This document shows, in pieces, positions 54,677 to 64,000 of a stretch of 64,000 nt of DNA (position 1 is its first letter; every line of letters starts with the position of its first letter). The stretch covers positions 248,001-312,000 of the forward strand of contig JAPJBO010000007.1 in NCBI GenBank assembly GCA_030068145.1. The letters are read 5' to 3'. A model generated the notes under the pieces. That model had not been told where the DNA came from. It ran no database searches and saw nothing but the letters and a program-made list of their open reading frames with translations. The stretch is from Diplonema papillatum. Taxonomy: Eukaryota; Euglenozoa; Diplonemea; Diplonemida; Diplonemidae. A program made the translations under genes and the position numbers.

Positions 54677-54917
54677 TACACGGTGGACCGGTCAAGGGCC
54701 GGTGCGGTCAATGACCGCACCACGCTGACCGCAATAATGTTGACCGGTACCTTGCGGTCATTGACCGGTAGTACTGGTCATTGACCGCACCCATGCGGTC
54801 ATTGACCGCAACATTGCGGTCAATAACCGGTACTTATGAAAGTTTGCAAGGTAAAATAGGCAGCAAAGTGTACCTGGGTCAAACATGCGGTCATGACCAT
54901 GACCGGTCCACCGTGTA
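54677..54917. mobile_element. 241-bp foldback/MITE-like element with 18-bp perfect terminal inverted repeats
   Basis: The left end TACACGGTGGACCGGTCA (54,677-54,694) and right end 54,900-54,917 are exact reverse complements. The interior is packed with TGACCG/CGGTCA in alternating orientation, giving several small hairpins such as GCGGTCATTGACCGC. No open frame or clear target-site duplication. A non-autonomous DNA element is the best reading. Confidence 0.7.
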
Positions 54918-54935
54918 CAGTGCAGTTGCCTTGGA

Positions 54936-55090
54936 GACTGGGTGGTCGAATTCTCTAAGGTGAAATGGTCAAAATTCCCTGGCAAAAGTGGGCCCACAAA
55001 AAATTTTCAAAGTGTGGTTTTTGGGGTATTTGGGCCAAAAAAAAATTTTTTTTTCTGACCACCCACTGTGGTGACCACCTTAGAGAGTGA
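54936..55090. repeat. second inverted-repeat unit beside the foldback element
   Basis: GACTGGGTGGTC ... TCTCTAAGGTG (54,936-54,962) is mirrored, in part, by GACCACCCACT ... CACCTTAGAGA (55,057-55,086), with AAAAATTTTT-type pairing near the centre. The arms match in two blocks rather than one continuous stem. Confidence 0.55.
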
Positions 55091-55689
55091 CAGGTAGTGT
55101 CCCCCCTCCACAGTGAAAATAGCCTGTATATAGGGGGGGGGGGGGGGTCAGGTCAGATTCTGCCAACGACTCCGCAATCTGGCCGCTTAGGGCCACCCCT
55201 GGGGGGGGGGGGGCAGGAATCTTTCTTACTCTTTCTTTGTCGTTTCAGATCACAGTTCTTAGAAGATTAATGTATCCGACGAATATTTGACCGTCCATGG
55301 TTGATACCCCCCCTCCTCGTCTATCCCGAAAAACATCGTAGCTTCACCCCTCGCTTGCGATAGTCAAAGACTCCGATGGGGGTTTCTTCTTCTTTTCTCG
55401 GAAGCGAATCTTGCACAACACTTCTTAATCGGATTTCCTCCGGAATTAGAAAAGTATGCAAGAACCACCCCTACCCAGCCCTGTGCTCCAGAGTGGCCCC
55501 TCAAACGCACTTCACGGTCTTGCCGCTGGCATGGGCGGCATCCGTAGTCCTCCGCTCTACAAACAGCACAACAGAACTCAATATATAGTGGCGGTAAAAA
55601 AGACGTAGGCAGGTCTCCCATCCCGGGTCTGGCTGTAACAAACCACCAAATTTTGGGTCCAAATTTCTGGGTCCCAATTCAGGGTCCAA
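55091..55689. other. intergenic DNA with G runs
   Basis: Runs of 15 G's (55,133-55,147) and 13 G's (55,201-55,213) flank the 50-bp stretch that is an exact reverse complement of 23,950-23,999. No gene. Confidence 0.6.
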
Positions 55690-55805
55690 GTTTTGGGGCT
55701 CACAACGCTGTCTGCAGACACTCAGGTTCACGCTGATGATGCTCCACCCTACGTGTTCATGGCTTAAAGGATTGAAGCATCGTGCAGACAGGACATTGTG
55801 TTAAA
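55690..55805 (+). repeat. dispersed repeat family A, diverged fragment
   Basis: CTGTCTGCAGACACTCAGGT to GTGCAGACAGGACATTGTGT. 55,806-56,384 follows with A- and T-rich tracts and no gene. Confidence 0.7.
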
Positions 55806-56384
55806 CGATACCTCCCCCCTCCCGACAAAAGGAAAAATAACAAAAAAAGCACGAAAATCAGTTCGAAGAGAAGAAAAAAAAAAAACTTTGCCTCGTTCCA
55901 ACACCTAGCCTTTCCGCGCATCTGTCCCCACCTTCCCCTTTCCACACTCTGGCTCCTTTTCACCCCCCTTTGTTTTTTTTCTCTCTCTACCATCACCCCC
56001 TCGCTTACACCGCACTCACCCCTCAGTGTTGTCAAGACTGGCCAGACATGTTGGATTAGTGACAGTTCGGGGAGCTTCCTGACAGGGCTCGCGCGTTCTC
56101 AGAGCTAAGGCAACGGCTGACCCTGAGCGGATGTTCATCACAAGCCAAGCGACAACAACACTGGCACCCCCGCTGCGTTTTGTCTTATGTTTTCCAATCT
56201 TGGTTCTTTTTCTGGATACCCTTTTTTTTTTTTCTTTGCCCAACCGCCGCGCATAGGCGGCGTTTTTAGTCTCTTCGATACGTCTTTTCCAGATAAATGT
56301 TTGCCGTCCTTCCGGCGTCCCGAAAGCATCTAAATTGACGAGACTCTTCGCGCCCCTCCCCTCTTCCCCCCCATCGTCGTTTTT

Positions 56385-56515
56385 TTTTTTCCCGAGACAT
56401 TGCAATGTGTTCCAAAAATGAAAGCCTGAGCAATGAGCGAACCAACACCAAACTGAACACTGTCACAGTTTACATGTCCGTGCTTCACATGGAGATCCCT
56501 ATCACAAGACATACC
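56385..56515. repeat. dispersed repeat family F, copy 1
   Basis: CCGAGACATTGCAATGTGTTC through GAGCGAACCAACACCAAACT to CATGTCCGTGCTTCACATGG. It matches 63,862-64,000 closely; the second copy reaches the window edge. GAGACATTGCAATGTGTTC holds a small CATTGCAATG palindrome. 56,516-57,440 has no gene. Confidence 0.8.
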
Positions 56516-57440
56516 AGGTGAAAAAGAAGAAGAACAACCTGAAGAGAGGGCCCAAACTCGTGGATGCGTGGATGCGTCAACGCAACAGTTTTTGAAAGGA
56601 TAGCGAAAGAGCGAAGGCATATTTTTTTTTGCCCCCACCCCCTGAAAATTGAGCCCACTTCTTTTTCTTCTTTTTGTAACGACAGTCCGCCGTAAATGCC
56701 AAGCAGTTGCTGCAGGGGGGAAGTTCTTTGACCTCTCCACGCCGCCTCCCGAGGCGGCATGACTACTATTGGAGAGCGTGTCAGGTAGGTACTGGTCATA
56801 CTCCCGCGTGAACAAGAAACACTGCGATGCGGAATTCTATGTAGCTAGTCAACAGGCTAGACCACGACTAACCCCGCAAGCCGAACGAAAGAAAAGAAAC
56901 ACACAAATTCAGGGGACAGACCTGGGTTCCTACCTGTTGGCGTAACGGGTAGGTGGGGACTGTGGTTTCAAACCCCCAAGCGACTGCGTCATATTTATTG
57001 ACGAGTGGCTAGTCATATTTGTGACCAGTCGCACCCAGTCGTAGCAGTGAAATGGCGGTGTGCTCAGTGTGATGCCATCGTCGAGAAGAGGGGAAAGAAC
57101 AAGGCGCAGGCGAGGTGTTGGGGTACCAGCACACAGTATGCTCGGGGTGGTGAACTGGCCGAGGGGCCAATGGAGTGCGTACACACGATGCGACAACGCT
57201 GGGACTCAACACACGTATGCAAAAGAAGAGTGAAATAAAAGTCGCAGCTTTCGTCGATATCGCCGGGTGTGCAGCTCGCTTCCGCAGCCTCTATACGCCG
57301 TCCCCCCCACCCATCACTCCTCCCCCCCCTCCAGCATCCCCTCTCGCGTTCCCCGTTTATGTGCCGATTTCCACCAGAGTCTCTCTTATCTTCCTTTTTC
57401 GTTGCATCTTATTATCTGTCATGTTCGTGCAGTCGCTGAC

Positions 57441-57640
57441 CTTCCTCCTTGGCGTCGTTACGCCGCCGTGAGGGCCAGCGCTCGCTGGCCCGAGTGACAG
57501 GGAAGAGAAACGACGGGACCGACCTACTGTCGATGGTGCTAGCCTCCGCGGCGATGGCGTAGACAAAGGGAGCATGCGAACAATCGCTTCATCAACGAAG
57601 CAGACGAAGCGGCCGAAGTGCTATTCAACGTAAGGTGCCA
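57441..57640 (+). pseudogene. decayed LINE RNase H fragment
   Basis: LASLRRREG (from 57,449) and HANNRFINEADEAAEVLF (from 57,573, another frame) match, in order, LATTLRRRE and HADNAFINRADEAA of the RNase H in the LINE at 27-31 kb. Spacing is shortened and frames are broken. The surrounding element is not recognisable. Confidence 0.65.
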
Positions 57641-57924
57641 AGGTTGGTGCAACCGAGAGGCAAGCACAACAGCCCCACGTCTGGTTCCTTCCTGTCTCTC
57701 GACGGAGCCGGATTCGTGCAGATGGAAGAGATCGGAATGTTTATCCGGCGAACTTCCGGTCATGAGAGAGCAGCTTCTTCTTACTCATGACATACTAAGC
57801 GTGCTCCTCACCTAGTCTGTCAGCGACTGTCCTGCCGAACAAGCAACTTTTGATCGATGAACCAACACATTTCTTCAGGTAAACACATAACCTACGCTCA
57901 CACAAAACAAGAACCCAGCCGGAA

Positions 57925-58026
57925 ATGCAAGCGACCGTCTTTCTTCTGCTGGCGCTGGCCTGCCGCGCGAAGTCAGCCATGTACCCCTTCCTAGTGTGCA
58001 AGCGATCGTCCTTTTGCTGGCGCTGA
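57925..58026 (+). pseudogene. truncated lipase 5' copy P1
   Basis: Carries the signal-peptide start MQATVFLLLALA of the lipase at 59,258, then jumps directly to the CGCGAAGTCAGCCATG junction sequence seen after the other copies. It stops after 33 codons. A TTTCTTCAG acceptor-like site lies about 50 bp upstream. Confidence 0.75.
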
Positions 58027-58110
58027 CCAGCCTGCCGAACAAACTATTTTTTAGACGACAATAGACAACCTTGTTCTAACCCGCACACACAACACACAAA
58101 CCAAAAAACT

Positions 58111-58554
58111 ATGCAAGCGACCGTCTTTCTTCTGCTGGCGCTGGCCAATCTGCCGAACGAGCAGGTGAACTACGTCGGGGCCCAGCACCACGGGCACGTC
58201 GACGGCTTGTCGATCCGGCAGATCTTCACGGCGGGGGAAGGCGGCCGCCTCGTACGGCACGTCGCCGGCGGCTCGCCACGCGTGCGGCGCGAAGTCGAGG
58301 CGCTCGGCATCGCGCCTTTCAACACGAGCCAGCCGTCCAAGCGGCGGACCGAAGTCTGCGCCCAGCTGGCCCTGGCGATAGAGCACCTGCCACGCGAAAT
58401 CAGCCATGTACCCCTTCCTAGTGTGCAAGCGATCGTCCTTTTCCTGGCGCTGACCAGCTTGCCGAACAAGCTACTTTTTGATAATAGACAACTTCTTTCT
58501 CCAGGTAATCACATACCCCACAACACACATAAAAGAGCAAGTAAAAAACACTGA
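58111..58554 (+). pseudogene. truncated lipase 5' copy P2 (147 codons open)
   Basis: About 95 codons nearly identical to the N-terminus of the 59,258 lipase, ending at the CACCTGCC junction. Then comes about 120 bp containing a second, diverged signal-peptide start whose ATG has become GTG (VQAIVLFLALTSLPN), still in frame. The hydrolase core is absent, so any product would be a secreted fragment of the N-terminal region. Translation cannot be excluded. Confidence 0.7.
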
Positions 58555-58558
58555 GAAA

Positions 58559-59119
58559 ATGCAAGCGACCGTCTTTCTTCTGCTGGCGCTGGCCAATCTG
58601 CCGAACGAGCAGGTGAACTACGTCGGGGCCCAGCACCACGGGCACGTCGACGGCTTGTCGATCCGGCAGATCTTCACGGCGGGGGAAGGCGGCCGCCTCG
58701 TACGGCACGTCGCCGGCGGCTCGCCACGCGTGCGGCGCGAAGTCGAGGCGCTCGGCATCGCGCCTTTCAACGCGAGCCAGCCGTCCAAGCGGCGGACCGA
58801 AGTCTGCGTCCAGCTGGCCCTGGCGATGAAGCACCTGCCACGCGAATCTGCCGAACGAGCAGGTGAACTACGTCGGGGCCCAGCACCACGGGCACGTCGA
58901 CGGCTTGTCGATCCGGCAGATCTTCACGGCGGGGGAAGGCGGCCGCCTCGTACGGCACGTCGCCGGCGGCTCGCCACGCGTGCGGCGCGAAGTCGAGGCG
59001 CTCGGCATCGCGCCTTTCAACGCGAGCCAGCCGTCCAAGCGGCGGACCGAAGTCTGCGTCCAGCTGGCCCTGGCGATAAAGCACCTGCCACGCGAAGTCA
59101 GCCATGTACCCCTTCCTAG
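58559..59119 (+). pseudogene. truncated lipase 5' copy P3 with internal 251-bp duplication
   Basis: Starts like P2. At about 58,848 it re-enters the same sequence (CTGCCGAACGAGCAGGTGAA, first at 58,599), so the N-terminal block occurs twice, the second time in another frame. It then ends in the same junction and diverged second leader. An acceptor-like TTCTTTCTCCAG lies upstream at 58,493-58,504, and a similar one downstream at 59,192-59,203, before the full gene. Confidence 0.75.
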
Positions 59120-59257
59120 TGTGCAAGCGATCGTCCTTTTTCTGGCGCTGACCAGCTTGCCGAACAAGCTACTTTTTGATAATAAACAACTTCTTTCTCC
59201 AGGTAAATACATACCCCACACCACACACAAAAGAGCAAGTAAAAAAACACTGAGAAA

Positions 59258-60901
59258 ATGCAAGCGACCGTCTTTCTTCTGCTGGCGCTGGCCAATCTGC
59301 CGAACGAGCAGGTGAACTACGTCGGGGCCCAGCACCACGGGCACGTCGACGGCTTGTCGATCCGGCAGATCTTCACGGCGGGGGAAGGCGGCCGCCTCGT
59401 ACGGCACGTCGTCGGCGGCTCGCCACGCGTGCGGCGCGAAGTCGAGGCGCTCGGCATCGCGCCTTTCAACGCGAGCCAGCCGTCCAAGCGGCGGACCGAA
59501 GTCTGCGCCCAGCTGGCCCTGGCGATGAAGCACCTGCCGCTCACCCGCTCACCGTACTCGGACGAAGTGCTGGCTTCGATCACTGCCGCCGGCGACAGCA
59601 TCCTCGGCTCGGATTCCGTGGCCCAAGAACGCGAGCGAACCGAGGCGTTTTTCCGCGAGTTCTACGACGAAATCGGCGATCCGACCGGCGACGCTTCGGT
59701 CGCCGAAGTCACCGCCCTCGTCTGGCAGGACGCGGAGCAGAAGGTCACGGTCCTCGTCTTCCCGGGGACCGCGTCGTTCGTGGACTCGGTCGAGGCGTTG
59801 TCGCTCGCGTTCCACTACGTCTTGAGCCGGACGCAGGGGAAAATGAAGCAGAATTGGCTCTCCGCCGGGCTGCCGTGGGGTCCGGCGCAAGAGGCCAACG
59901 AAGGGCAGGACACGTCATTCGACTACGAGACCCTGAAGGAGCAAGGCATCGTCGCCCTCGCAGCGCTGCAACGCTTTGGCTCCGGGAACCTGACGCACGT
60001 GATGGCCGTTGCTGAAACGATGTTCGAGCTGACGACAGGCCGGGACCTTGTGATCACGGGGTTGTCCCTCGGCGGCGCCCGGGCGCAGGTGGCGTCCGTG
60101 TTCCTGCGGACGAAGCACGGCGCGCGGGTCCCGACGATCACGTTCGCGTCCGTCGGCGGCGGGTGCGTTAACAGCCGGCTGTGGAACGGCGGCTACTTCT
60201 CCCCGCGCGTCCTGAACACGTCGTTCCGGCACGACCAGATCACCGAGTACGTCCACCCGTTGGACACGTACGGAAACGGCTACGGCATCGACCACGGGAC
60301 GCAGTGCTTGGTCGGGAAAACGGACGATTCGCCGGTCAAAATGCAGACGGTGGCCAAGTGGTGCTCGCCCGTGTACGGATACCACGGGGCGAGGCTCATG
60401 CGACTCGACGCGGCGTTCGCCTTGCAGCAGAAGGCGGCGGAGAACCCGGCTCTTGCGACGCAGCTGCAACCCATCATCCCGCTGGTGTCCGGCTTCCTGC
60501 GGAACTTGACGGACGAGGAGGTGGCTGACATCGTGGCCCACGAAGCTTGCCGGTACTTCACGCACAACCCGACTGCGCTGTACCAGCTCGTGATGGCCGA
60601 CCTGCAAGAAGACGGCAGCACGAAATCCGGCTGCAGCGAGCTCCCCGCGCTGCCCATAGGCTCGACGCAGTGCCCGTGGAACACTTTCGTGGTTGACGAC
60701 GAGGAAGGCGGGTTCTGGGACACCACCGGCGCGCCGTTCTTCATCGCGTTCATCTGCATCACCGCGGTCGCCGTGGCCGCGGCCGTCGTGCAGTGCATCG
60801 TCTGCCCTGTCAAGAGCGAAGGCAAGCACCGCCGGGCGAAGAAGCAGGTCGTCACCGAGAACGAGGGCACCACCAACGCTCCGTTCCCGGAGGACGCGTA
60901 G
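59258..60901 (+). CDS. class-3 lipase-like protein, membrane-anchored (paralog 2)
   Basis: A 547-residue full-length paralog of the 47.6-kb lipase. It has a short hydrophobic leader (MQATVFLLLALANLP) and a conserved N-terminal block (HHGHVDGLSIRQIFTAGEGG). VLVFPGTASFVDSVEAL fits the oxyanion region. The elbow GLSLGG places Ser270. HPLDTYGNGYGID and CRYFTHNPTALY hold the candidate Asp and His. A membrane helix lies at about 492-514 (FFIAFICITAVAVAAAVV), then a basic, probably cytosolic tail. Start: ATG 59,258, 55 bp after an acceptor-like CTTTCTCCAG. Its 5' end is the source of the truncated copies upstream. The substrate is unknown. Confidence 0.9.
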   Translation: MQATVFLLLALANLPNEQVNYVGAQHHGHVDGLSIRQIFTAGEGGRLVRHVVGGSPRVRREVEALGIAPFNASQPSKRRTEVCAQLALAMKHLPLTRSPYSDEVLASITAAGDSILGSDSVAQERERTEAFFREFYDEIGDPTGDASVAEVTALVWQDAEQKVTVLVFPGTASFVDSVEALSLAFHYVLSRTQGKMKQNWLSAGLPWGPAQEANEGQDTSFDYETLKEQGIVALAALQRFGSGNLTHVMAVAETMFELTTGRDLVITGLSLGGARAQVASVFLRTKHGARVPTITFASVGGGCVNSRLWNGGYFSPRVLNTSFRHDQITEYVHPLDTYGNGYGIDHGTQCLVGKTDDSPVKMQTVAKWCSPVYGYHGARLMRLDAAFALQQKAAENPALATQLQPIIPLVSGFLRNLTDEEVADIVAHEACRYFTHNPTALYQLVMADLQEDGSTKSGCSELPALPIGSTQCPWNTFVVDDEEGGFWDTTGAPFFIAFICITAVAVAAAVVQCIVCPVKSEGKHRRAKKQVVTENEGTTNAPFPEDA

Positions 60902-61294
60902 CCGCACATACCTGCGGCTCGCCGCACTATTTTCCCCTGCGCCCGGGGGGGGCGTTCGCTGCCCTGCCTTCTTGCTGCGGACTCTTCTGTGCGATTAAAG
61001 CGACACGCTAAGCGCGAAAGTGCTTGCTAAACCTTTCTATATTGTGATGATAACGGCTTTGCATGCAGATCCGTGTGGTCCGTGTACTTAAAAGCACCCA
61101 GTGCTTAATGGCTTTATCACGTGGGCGGCCCTGAGCTTACCCCCTCAGGTGACACCACTTTTTCTTTAGCCATACTTCACCTTCTTGGGACACCAGAAGC
61201 TGTGCAGAGAAATCACGCGGGCGATCTGAGGGTTCGCGTGTCGCACCGGGCGGCGCCCCGTGTGAATGCAGGTTGCACCAGGGGTTTCTAGATT
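60902..61294. other. 3' flank of lipase, no gene
   Basis: No gene is seen. CACGTGGGCGGCC and an inverted GC-rich piece (GGGCGGCGCCCCG, 61,248-61,260) are the only structures noticed. Confidence 0.5.
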
Positions 61295-61500
61295 TTTACA
61301 TAAGCGCCAGCCTGGAAAAAATGTTTGATGGAGCTGCCACACAAAGAACCGACGGAATCCCAAGTGCTGCAACTACCGAACCACGTGTTGGACGGACGTG
61401 AGGTCATGCGGGTCACCCCTACACGACAACACACACAAACACGGCAGGGGAAAAAGTACTGAGTGCATACACGGCGATGTAAGCGAAGAACCAAAAAGGG
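61295..61500 (-). repeat. dispersed repeat family C, copy 3
   Basis: TTTTTACATAAGCGCCAGCC through CAACTACCGAACCACGTGTT to GCGAAGAACCAAAA. The T run plus ATAAGC at its left end parallels family B. Confidence 0.8.
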
Positions 61501-62904
61501 TGAGTTGGGACGCGGCAGCAAGCTCCAGCGACCGTCGCGGGGGAGCACGAAGAAGGTTGGCAAAAGCTGGAGAACGCTGCGCTCTGCAATTTTACTTCTC
61601 CAACCTTGGTTGGCAAGCAGATACGACGAGTTTGCTCAGAACCGCGATCCCAACTTGACTCGCGGAAGGCGCCCAAGTTATGCTTTGCGTGTCAATAAAG
61701 CAGCACAGATGCACGGTGCGTGAACGAAAAGCTGAAGCTGTCGGACACCATCCCTCCCACGACCCCCTCCCCCAACTAAGATTTTCCCCCAGCATCAAAC
61801 ATGCACCACGTACTCTTGCCACACATACGACATACAGTGCATGTCGTTATATGACCAGACACTTGGCATTTTCTACACGAAATGATGTTTTCTGTCTCAC
61901 GCGACAGGTGCGCTTTACGGCAAATCCACTTTTCTTGGCATCGAATGTACTTGTATGACGAGAACGTGGTGTTCATGAGAGGCAGGCAATGTTCTGCCTG
62001 AACGTTACACCCAGGGGTGCTTCCCCCGCTTTCTCTATCCTTTCCTTGGGCGCGTGGCCGTACTTGTTTTGCGGGGCACTGAACATCTTCGACGCCCCGT
62101 TCACTAGCTTTAGAGCACGGCTTTGCCCATAGTTTCCTTTTGATCTATCCCCGCTCCTCCCAAAGTGGCACCGACGACAAAGCATCGGGGGGGGGGGGTT
62201 GGGGGCAACACGACGTATACGTACAGCCCGCCAGATGGTAGAACAGACAAGCGCTGGGGAGGTTCAACACCAAGAGACCGGCTTGTCCCCGGCCCCCAAC
62301 CCGGAACCGATGGCAGCCGCCCAATCAACATCAATGAGCCGGTCCATCCCCTCTTGATAGACCGTGATAGACCGAAGAATACAGCACCGGGCAATTCGAT
62401 GCAGCTCTAGGGACAAGCGGTGGACCTGATAGACCGTGGTGGACCGTGATTCACGGTGATAAACAGCGGCAGGCACTTCGATGCAGTTTCAAGAGATAGG
62501 GACGGACCGGCTCAATCAACATACAAGTGAGTGGTGAGTAGTTCAAGCTACCACTACGCTACACCGAAAGGTAGAGTCGTGCTTGTGCCCCCCACCGACA
62601 GATTAACCGCGATCTTCGCGGCTCAAACCAACGCTCGACGGAACGGGAAGCTAAGGGCTTCGTGCGCAGAGTGTCTCCCTCCGTTTTCCCCGTTCGCTTC
62701 AAAACGAGTGGTTTCGCCGCGAAGTTCACGTTGCCATCTGGTCGTCCTCAACGTCGTCGCAGTCAAGGAAAGAAACAGTTTCACACCAAAAATAAAAAAG
62801 GACTCGAAGGACTCCCCCAAAGGAGGACCGACTCGAGGAATATTCGAAGGTGGTGTTTCTCTGCCAAAATAAATATACAACCCGTAACCACATAGCCCTT
62901 TCTT
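61501..62904. other. intergenic DNA with short GATAGACCGTG repeats
   Basis: No gene. Between 62,300 and 62,520, GATAGACCGTG-type words recur, ATTCGATGCAG and CTTCGATGCAG repeat, and GAGCCGGTCC (62,337) is mirrored by GGACCGGCTC (62,504). A G run of about 10 lies at 62,188-62,199. Confidence 0.5.
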
Positions 62905-62985
62905 GCTCTAAGAGAACCCATTCATGAACGGTCACACGGAGACCCTAAAACCCCGGAATTTCAAGCGAACTTTAACTCTAAAATA
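62905..62985 (+). repeat. dispersed repeat family E, long copy 2
   Basis: Nearly identical to 20,222-20,300, followed at once by a second, shorter AAGCGAACTTACACTCTAG piece (62,991-63,009). Confidence 0.8.
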
Positions 62986-63189
62986 ATCTCTAAGCGAACT
63001 TACACTCTAGCCAATCAGAGATATCCCGTTCTGTACGCCCATACGTGCCGATAAACGAGATCGTCGAAGAGCTTTTTCTTTGGAACACCATACCACGCCG
63101 TGGACATGTCAGTACAAAAAGGAAAGTTGGCAGCGTAAAGATACAAAACAGGTTCTTCGCACACACACGGTACATCATACTACATCTGT

Positions 63190-63400
63190 ACTGACGGGAA
63201 CATTTCCGGAACAACGGTTGCACATGAAAGAGAAAACGAAGCCAACAAAAAAGTGCTAATACCTCAGAGAGGTTTATACCCTGTACACGCGAAGAACAAG
63301 AAACCTTTGTCTTCATCATTTTCATCACCTTTGGTCAGTTGATGCTGATCGTCCGTTGCTTCGTTTTATCAGTGCAAGCCCCAACTCCGGAAATGTTCGT
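63190..63400 (+). repeat. dispersed repeat family M, copy 2
   Basis: GGAACATTTCCGGAACAACGG to GTTGATGCTGATCGTCCGTT and TTCGTTTTATCAGTGCAAGC, parallel to 53,725-53,920. 63,401-63,861 has no gene. Confidence 0.7.
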
Positions 63401-63861
63401 TGGGGGCAAACCGAAATCCCGAGCTCTATTGGCAACCGGAGGCTCCACGGACTCACGATCACGGAACGTAAGGGGGGTACAGAACACAGAAGGCAAACCA
63501 GACAGGAATCATTCAGGCGACCATCATGAAAACCCGTCGTGTGCCGCAACAGGACGGGTCCAACGAAACACAAGAACGCGCAAACGCTTGTTACAGCTAC
63601 GGCGTACCTCCAACCACAGAAGAGTGGAGTAAAAAGATGTACCACTCGATTTCGGATGCGGATCTCCACAGATCTGCGCGGATTTCTCCTTTATTCACGC
63701 CCGAGCAGTACATTGCGCAGCGTAGCGCAGGCCCTGCCAGTCATCAAACAAAAGTTAGCTTCAGCTTCCGAGAGACTGGAGTTCGCCGTACGCAAAACGA
63801 AGTCAAAATCTTTACAAGCTCGCAAGGTTTGCCCTCCCAGGTGCGCGCCGTTTTTTTTCTT

Positions 63862-64000
63862 TTCGAGACATTGCAATGTGTTCCAACAAAAAAAAATGTA
63901 AGCCTGAGCAATGAGCGAACCAACACCAAACTGAAGATCATGTCACCGTCACAGTTTACATGTCCGTGCTTCACATGGAGATCCCTAACTCAAGACATAC
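63862..64000. repeat. dispersed repeat family F, copy 2, cut by window end
   Basis: Matches 56,385-56,515. An A run after GTGTTCCAAC replaces part of the other copy, and a short extra stretch (GATCATGTCACC-like) precedes the shared CAGTTTACATGTCCGTG. Confidence 0.8.

Overview
This window is a gene-sparse, repeat-rich stretch of a nuclear genome from a single-celled eukaryote. The evidence is long intron-free open frames of 540-870 codons that favour G or C at third positions, LINE-type retrotransposons, micro- and minisatellites, long homopolymers and several families of dispersed repeats. Every convincing gene lies on the + strand. Some gene starts follow pyrimidine tracts ending in AG; the clearest is 32 T's plus GCAG just before the first Ubl gene. 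One-strand genes, few or no introns and 5' acceptor-like AGs would fit a trans-splicing protist such as a euglenozoan (diplonemid-like), but no spliced leader, tRNA or rRNA settles this, so the assignment is inference.

Layout. 1-7.7 kb: repeats and low-complexity DNA. 7.7-16.1 kb: an apparently intact two-ORF LINE. Its ORF2 reads OTU protease, second OTU protease, AP-like endonuclease, reverse transcriptase, zinc motif, RNase H and Cys/His-rich tail; its ORF1 ends in a PCNA-box-like peptide. 16.6-19.3 kb: a membrane protein with three ubiquitin-like (Ubl) domains. 19.3-27.1 kb: repeats, including long palindromes, a tRNA-like B box between 37-bp direct repeats, and a 1.1-kb minisatellite of a 16-bp unit. 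27.2-30.9 kb: a 5'-truncated, frameshifted second LINE with a poly-A tail. 31.3-31.7 kb: a small unknown gene. 32.5-34.4 kb: a protein that looks like a Cbl-type phosphotyrosine-binding module followed by ankyrin repeats. 35.2-37.8 kb: a second 3xUbl membrane protein, paralogous to the first. 38-43 kb: repeats, including a 9-bp satellite and nested palindromes. 43.2-45.6 kb: a Ubl protein with 59 codons of glutamine tract. 47.6-49.2 kb: a secreted or membrane-anchored class-3 lipase. 49.3-57.9 kb: repeats, a foldback element and a LINE relic. 57.9-60.9 kb: truncated lipase 5' copies followed by a full-length lipase paralog. 61-64 kb: repeats.

The host genes share a theme of surface or endomembrane proteins (two 3xUbl receptors, two lipases) plus signalling-like adaptors (Cbl-like/ankyrin, Ubl/polyQ). 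Whether they work together is not shown by the sequence. The most unusual items are the double-OTU LINE, the 3xUbl transmembrane family, the Cbl-like/ankyrin protein and the nested lipase 5' duplication array.
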